From: Phototrophicales bacterium
GTDB lineage: Bacteria > Chloroflexota > Anaerolineae > Aggregatilineales > Phototrophicaceae
Direction of reading: 5' to 3'
DNA length: 6,402 bases
Assembly: GCA_002794515.1 (NCBI GenBank)
Contig: PGTJ01000154.1
Span: 1 to 6,402, forward strand
Shown here: positions 5,683-6,402 of the stretch, in pieces
Layout: each line of letters starts with the position of its first letter
Position numbering within the stretch: the stretch's first letter is position 1
The notes under the pieces: generated by a model
What the model was told of the DNA's origin: nothing
Database searches by the model: none
Seen by the model: only the letters and a program-made list of their open reading frames with translations
Made by a program: the position numbers and the translations under genes

Positions 5683-6402
5683 ATGCAAAATATGCGTGGA
5701 ATGCAACTCGGACAATATACCCTCGATCGTCTCATCGGCAAAGGTGCAATGGGCGAGGTGTATTTGGGTAATCAAGAAGCTTTGCAACGTCAAGTCGCCA
5801 TCAAATTAATGAAGTTCGTCAGTGATGAAGCCTTTCGGCGGTTTCAGCAAGAAGTGGCAATCACAGCTACCCTTGACCATCCACATATCATCAAAATTTT
5901 TGATTATGGCATCGAAAATAATATTCCTTATGTCGTCATGCAGTATCTCACTGGTGGCACATTGTCTGAGCGGATTTTTTATGCCCGCACCAATGGATTG
6001 CCACTGATGTCTGCTGGCGAAGCGGCGCAATTGGTCGAAAAACTCGCCAGTGCCATCGATTATGCCCATCAACAGGGGGTGATTCACCGCGATATTAAAC
6101 CGGGCAATGTCATGTTTGATATTCATGGCTTTCCCTATTTGGTCGATTTTGGCATCGCCCGCCTGAATGTTGGTGGTCAGGAACTAACCCTCGCAGGCAT
6201 GACGGTTGGCACCCCGTATTATATGGCACCCGAAATGTGGGGACCTGGCGAATTGACCAAACATGTCGACCAATATGCCATGGCGGTCATGGTGTATGAA
6301 ATGCTCACCGGGCGACATCCTTACGAGGTCGATGAGGGCAAAGAACCCAATCTCAATTTGATGTATAAGCACCTCAACGAATTGCCACCACCTATCGAGA
6401 CA
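5683..6402 (+). CDS. Hanks-type Ser/Thr protein kinase, N-terminal catalytic part (runs off the window)
   Basis: The frame is open for 240 codons to the window edge with no stop, so the gene is partial at its 3' end. The visible part is nearly a whole eukaryotic-like kinase domain of the PknB type, which transfers phosphate from ATP to Ser/Thr. Motifs in order are the glycine loop GKGAMGEV (19-26), VAIK with catalytic K41, helix-C E57, HRDIKPGN (135-142) with catalytic D137 and metal ligand N142, DFG (155-157), an activation loop with T169, T174 and T177, APE (182-184), and D196 in the F helix. No key residue is missing, so it should be active. The ATG at 5683 has only a weak GGGA site 8 bases upstream; in-frame ATGs at 5692 and 5701 have none better, and an in-frame stop at 5662-5664 bounds the start. 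It diverges from the vWA-FHA and phosphatase genes, its likely substrate and antagonist. A membrane span and outer domain beyond the window are likely for this family but not seen. Confidence 0.95.
   Translation, partial: MQNMRGMQLGQYTLDRLIGKGAMGEVYLGNQEALQRQVAIKLMKFVSDEAFRRFQQEVAITATLDHPHIIKIFDYGIENNIPYVVMQYLTGGTLSERIFYARTNGLPLMSAGEAAQLVEKLASAIDYAHQQGVIHRDIKPGNVMFDIHGFPYLVDFGIARLNVGGQELTLAGMTVGTPYYMAPEMWGPGELTKHVDQYAMAVMVYEMLTGRHPYEVDEGKEPNLNLMYKHLNELPPPIET

Noticed and set aside
5806..6126. Minus-strand open frame of 106 codons
   Set aside because: It is antisense to the kinase core, including the HRD region, whose motifs are all intact on the plus strand.
76..6402. Type VI secretion regulatory cluster (PpkA/PppA/Fha)
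   Set aside because: Kinase, PP2C and FHA occur together there too, but no secretion component is present and the vWA, Ig-like and SH3-like outer domains do not fit.

Overview
The window looks like chromosomal DNA of a Chloroflexota bacterium, probably Anaerolineae-like. This rests on long Pro/Thr linkers, an Ala/Thr/Gln-rich stalk, terminal SH3-like domains, and large signalling proteins with a single membrane span. It is a judgement from protein style, not from any marker gene. GC is about half by eye. I see no mobile element, CRISPR array or RNA gene.

Layout. Positions 1-75 hold a strong intrinsic terminator for leftward transcription. Positions 76-2394 (minus strand) encode a PP2C-family Ser/Thr phosphatase with one membrane span and a large outer part: a Pro/Thr stalk, an Ala/Thr/Gln segment and two SH3-like domains. 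A 64-bp gap with a perfect 9-bp hairpin separates it from the gene upstream. Positions 2459-5494 (minus strand, TTG start) encode a secreted-then-anchored protein: signal peptide, vWA domain, four Ig/FN3-like repeats on Pro/Thr linkers, a membrane span and a cytoplasmic FHA domain. Positions 5495-5682 are a divergent promoter region. From 5683 to the window end (plus strand) lies the catalytic domain of a Hanks-type Ser/Thr kinase, cut off by the window edge.

How the parts fit. Kinase, phosphatase and FHA (phosphothreonine reader) form a writer-eraser-reader set on the cytoplasmic side. The vWA, Ig-like and SH3-like parts lie outside the membrane. The predicted topologies agree with this without special assumptions. 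The most specific new observation is in the cytoplasmic linker just before the FHA domain. It carries three Ala-Thr-Asn motifs, and the last (Glu-Glu-Ala-Thr-Asn-Val-Phe) resembles the Glu-Thr-Thr-Ser-Val-Phe phospho-switch of GarA/OdhI. This suggests a membrane-bound GarA-like switch worked by the neighbouring kinase and phosphatase. Function and input signal are inference.
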